Shown piece after piece: positions 62,358-64,000 of a stretch of 64,000 nucleotides of DNA (positions within the stretch are counted from its first letter, which is position 1; every line of letters begins with the position of its first letter). The stretch lies in contig NZ_CP085725.1 of NCBI RefSeq assembly GCF_036840915.1, positions 992,001-1,056,000 of the forward strand, in the 5' to 3' direction. This DNA comes from Flavobacterium hankyongi. Its GTDB lineage: Bacteria; Bacteroidota; Bacteroidia; Flavobacteriales; Flavobacteriaceae. The notes under the pieces were generated by a model. That model was not told the DNA's origin and did not search any database. It saw only the letters and a list, made by a program, of their open reading frames with translations. A program made the position numbers and the translations under genes.

Positions 62358-62708
62358 GTGAAACATAACTTCAAAAATCTAAAAATTTGGTCACTCGCAA
62401 TGGAAATTGCTTCTGATACACATAAAATAACATTAGATTTTCCAAAAAATGAAGTGTATGGTTTAACAAGTCAAATGAATAGAGCTGCTATTTCTATACC
62501 TTCCAATATTGCAGAAGGATCGAATAGAGAAAATAATCATTTCAAACACTTTCTTAATATTAGTCTTGGTTCTTCTTTCGAATTACAAACACAATTATTA
62601 ATAGCATTACAAAACAATTATATAACCAATGAAAAAGTGATAGATTTAGAAAATAAGATTATTGAATTACAGAAAATGATTTCTGGTTTCATTTCAAAGT
62701 TAGCATAA
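62358..62708 (+). CDS. Four-helix-bundle protein (S23 / rRNA intervening-sequence type)
   Basis: A 116-residue helical protein of the family found inside 23S rRNA intervening sequences in Leptospira and related to the Avd protein of diversity-generating retroelements. Visible: FKNLKIWSLAMEIASDTHKIT, NEVYGLTSQMNRAAISIPSNIAEGSNR (family signature), HFLNISLGSSFELQTQLLIA. The start codon is GTG (62358). It is an odd guest inside a beta-oxidation operon, flanked by inverted purine/pyrimidine tracts (copies B and C). No reverse transcriptase or variable repeat is nearby. Function not known. Confidence 0.85.
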   Translation: MKHNFKNLKIWSLAMEIASDTHKITLDFPKNEVYGLTSQMNRAAISIPSNIAEGSNRENNHFKHFLNISLGSSFELQTQLLIALQNNYITNEKVIDLENKIIELQKMISGFISKLA

Positions 62709-62709
62709 T

Positions 62710-62732
62710 CTTTTTTCTTTCTTCTTTTCTCT
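62710..62732 (-). repeat. Copy C of the 23-base purine/pyrimidine tract
   Basis: Pyrimidine-only on the plus strand, starting 1 base after the four-helix-bundle stop and ending 20 bases before the acyl-CoA dehydrogenase ATG. Its reverse complement matches copy B at 22 of 23 positions. Confidence 0.8.
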
Positions 62733-62752
62733 TTTATCTAAAAAATAAAATT

Positions 62753-64000
62753 ATGGAAGATATTACAAGAGGAGGTCAATTCCTTGTTAAAGAAACTAAA
62801 TGTGAAAATATTTTCACACCTGAAGATTTTTCGGAAGAGCAAATCATGATGCGTGACACCGTTAAGGAATTTGTAGACAAAGAACTTTGGGCACACAAAG
62901 AAAAATTCGAAAAGAAAGATTACGCTTATACTGAAGAAACTATGCGCAAAGCAGGTGAATTAGGTTTATTGGGTGTAGCTGTTCCAGAAGCTTACGGAGG
63001 ATTAGGAATGGGATTCGTTTCTACGATGTTAACATGTGATTATATTTCAGGAGCAACAGGATCATTCTCGACTGCTTTTGGTGCACACACAGGAATTGGA
63101 ACAATGCCAATTACTTTATACGGAACTGAGGAGCAAAAAATTAAAATATGTTCCAAAATTAGCTTCAGGAGAATGGTTTGGTTCATACTGTTTAACAGAG
63201 CCAGGAGCTGGTTCTGATGCTAATTCAGGTAAAACTAAAGCAGAACTTTCTGCTGATGGAAAATCATACAAAATCAACGGTCAGAAAATGTGGATTTCAA
63301 ATGCAGGTTTCTGTAGTCTAATGATTGTTTTCGCAAGAATCGAAGATGATAAAAATATCACTGGTTTCATCGTTGAATACGATGCGGCTAATCCTAACGG
63401 AATCACTTTAGGTGAAGAAGAACACAAATTAGGTATTCGTGCGAGTTCAACGCGTCAGGTATTCTTCAACGATACAATTGTTCCGATAGAAAATATGTTG
63501 GCAGGACGTGGTGAAGGATTCAAAATTGCAATGAATGCTTTAAATGTTGGTCGTATCAAATTGGCTGCAGCTTGTTTGGATGCACAAAGAAGAACAATTT
63601 CTGGTGCAGTAAAATATGCTAACGAACGTTTACAGTTCAATACCCCTATCGCTAACTTTGGTGCTATCCGTGCTAAATTAGCTGAAATGGCAACTAACGC
63701 TTATGTTGGCGAATCTGCTTCTTACCGTGCTGCAAAAAGCATCGAAGACAGAATTAATGCACGTGTAGCAGAAGGAATTTCTCACCAAGAAGCTGAATTA
63801 AAAGGTGTAGAAGAATTTGCTATCGAATGTTCAATTCTTAAAGTGGCTGTTTCTGAAGATATCCAAAACTGTGCTGACGAAGGAATCCAAATCTTTGGTG
63901 GTATGGGATTCTCTGAAGATACTCCTATGGAATCTGCTTGGAGAGATGCTCGTATTGCTCGTATCTATGAAGGAACAAACGAAATCAACCGTATGTTATC
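62753..64000 (+). pseudogene. Acyl-CoA dehydrogenase with +1 frameshift, cut by the window edge
   Basis: FAD enzyme for the first step of beta-oxidation; about 415 residues visible. The first frame reads MEDITRGGQFLVKET, FSEEQIMMRDTVKEFVDKELW and GVAVPEAYGGLGMGF, then breaks after GTEEQK. The correct text continues KYVPKLASGEWFGSYCLTEPGAGSDANSGKTKA in the next frame, through KMWISNAGFC, LGIRASSTRQVFF, and IFGGMGFSEDTPMESAWRDARIARIYEGTNEINRML (catalytic Glu in YEGTNE). The break is best explained by six A's at 63135-63140 where five would give QKLKYVP. The 3' end lies beyond 64000. It may be inactivated or the extra A may be an error. Confidence 0.9.

Noticed and set aside
62358..62708. Diversity-generating retroelement (the four-helix protein as Avd)
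   Set aside because: No reverse transcriptase, template repeat or variable repeat is seen in the window.
63135..63140. Programmed -1 ribosomal frameshift on A AAA AAT
   Set aside because: The acyl-CoA dehydrogenase needs a +1 shift to restore its frame; -1 slippage would not do it.

Overview
The window looks like a chromosomal segment of a low-GC Bacteroidota bacterium, almost certainly Flavobacteriaceae and most likely Flavobacterium. Reasons: promoters follow the Bacteroidetes pattern TTG-N(16-21)-TAnnTTTG rather than TTGACA/TATAAT; five large secreted proteins end in a type IX secretion system (T9SS) type A sorting domain; porQ, a T9SS gene, is present; Shine-Dalgarno sequences are weak or absent; and the housekeeping proteins have a flavobacterial character. 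No tRNA, rRNA, CRISPR array, prophage or transposase gene was seen. The gene content is mainly core chromosome.

Layout. 1-2466 (-): mlaE-mlaF-mlaD lipid-transport ABC system, cut by the left edge. 2639-4027 (-): lpd. 4278-5492 (+): RsmB-type rRNA methyltransferase. 5604-10724 (+): three paralogous secreted endonuclease I proteins of growing domain complexity, with a decayed 3' end of a further copy between the second and third. 10823-14491 (+): purL, richer in G+C than its neighbours. 14517-16730 (-): TPR hybrid histidine kinase. 16922-19271 (+): EamA transporter and L-serine dehydratase. 19957-24038 (+): panB-GNAT-rluA-ALDH-membrane protein, tightly packed. 24099-25996 (-): two related coiled-coil membrane-anchored proteins. 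26100-28448 (+): ureohydrolase and DEAD-box helicase. 28524-31914 (-): CAP-domain lipoprotein, then proline dehydrogenase-rnz-pdxH. 32011-36194 (+): aroB, an unlisted 58-residue ORF, arginine decarboxylase-like protein, deoxyhypusine synthase-like protein, and a very acidic protein. 36246-38070 (-): pyrR-pyrB-small protein. 38148-42492 (-): two paralogous leucine-rich/T9SS surface proteins. 42597-50333 (-): rpsA, MFS transporter, cmk, porQ, lon. 50528-53727 (-): lipoprotein, UMF1 transporter, M48 protease. 53871-58104 (+): hydrolase, msrB, acyl-CoA ligase, second hydrolase. 58224-64000 (+): a MarR regulator heading a beta-oxidation operon (FadB-like multienzyme, thiolase, acyl-CoA dehydrogenase), cut by the right edge.

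How it fits together. The cell secretes nucleases and adhesin-like proteins through T9SS, imports or oxidises fatty acids (acyl-CoA ligase, MarR-controlled beta-oxidation), and makes polyamines from arginine. The beta-oxidation operon is unusual: both the thiolase and the acyl-CoA dehydrogenase carry a +1 frameshift in a homopolymer of six, and a four-helix-bundle (S23-type) gene sits between them, flanked by inverted copies of a 23-base purine/pyrimidine tract.

The most interesting material is non-coding or repeat-derived. A short interspersed repeat found after rpsA appears also to supply the end of the pyrR coding sequence. Two repeat families are nested between porQ and cmk. Palindromic sites that look like MarR operators lie in the fad promoter. 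The rpsA leader can fold. Near-identical terminators flank one of the two paralogous surface-protein genes. No clearly new multi-gene system is visible; the candidates above are the best leads.
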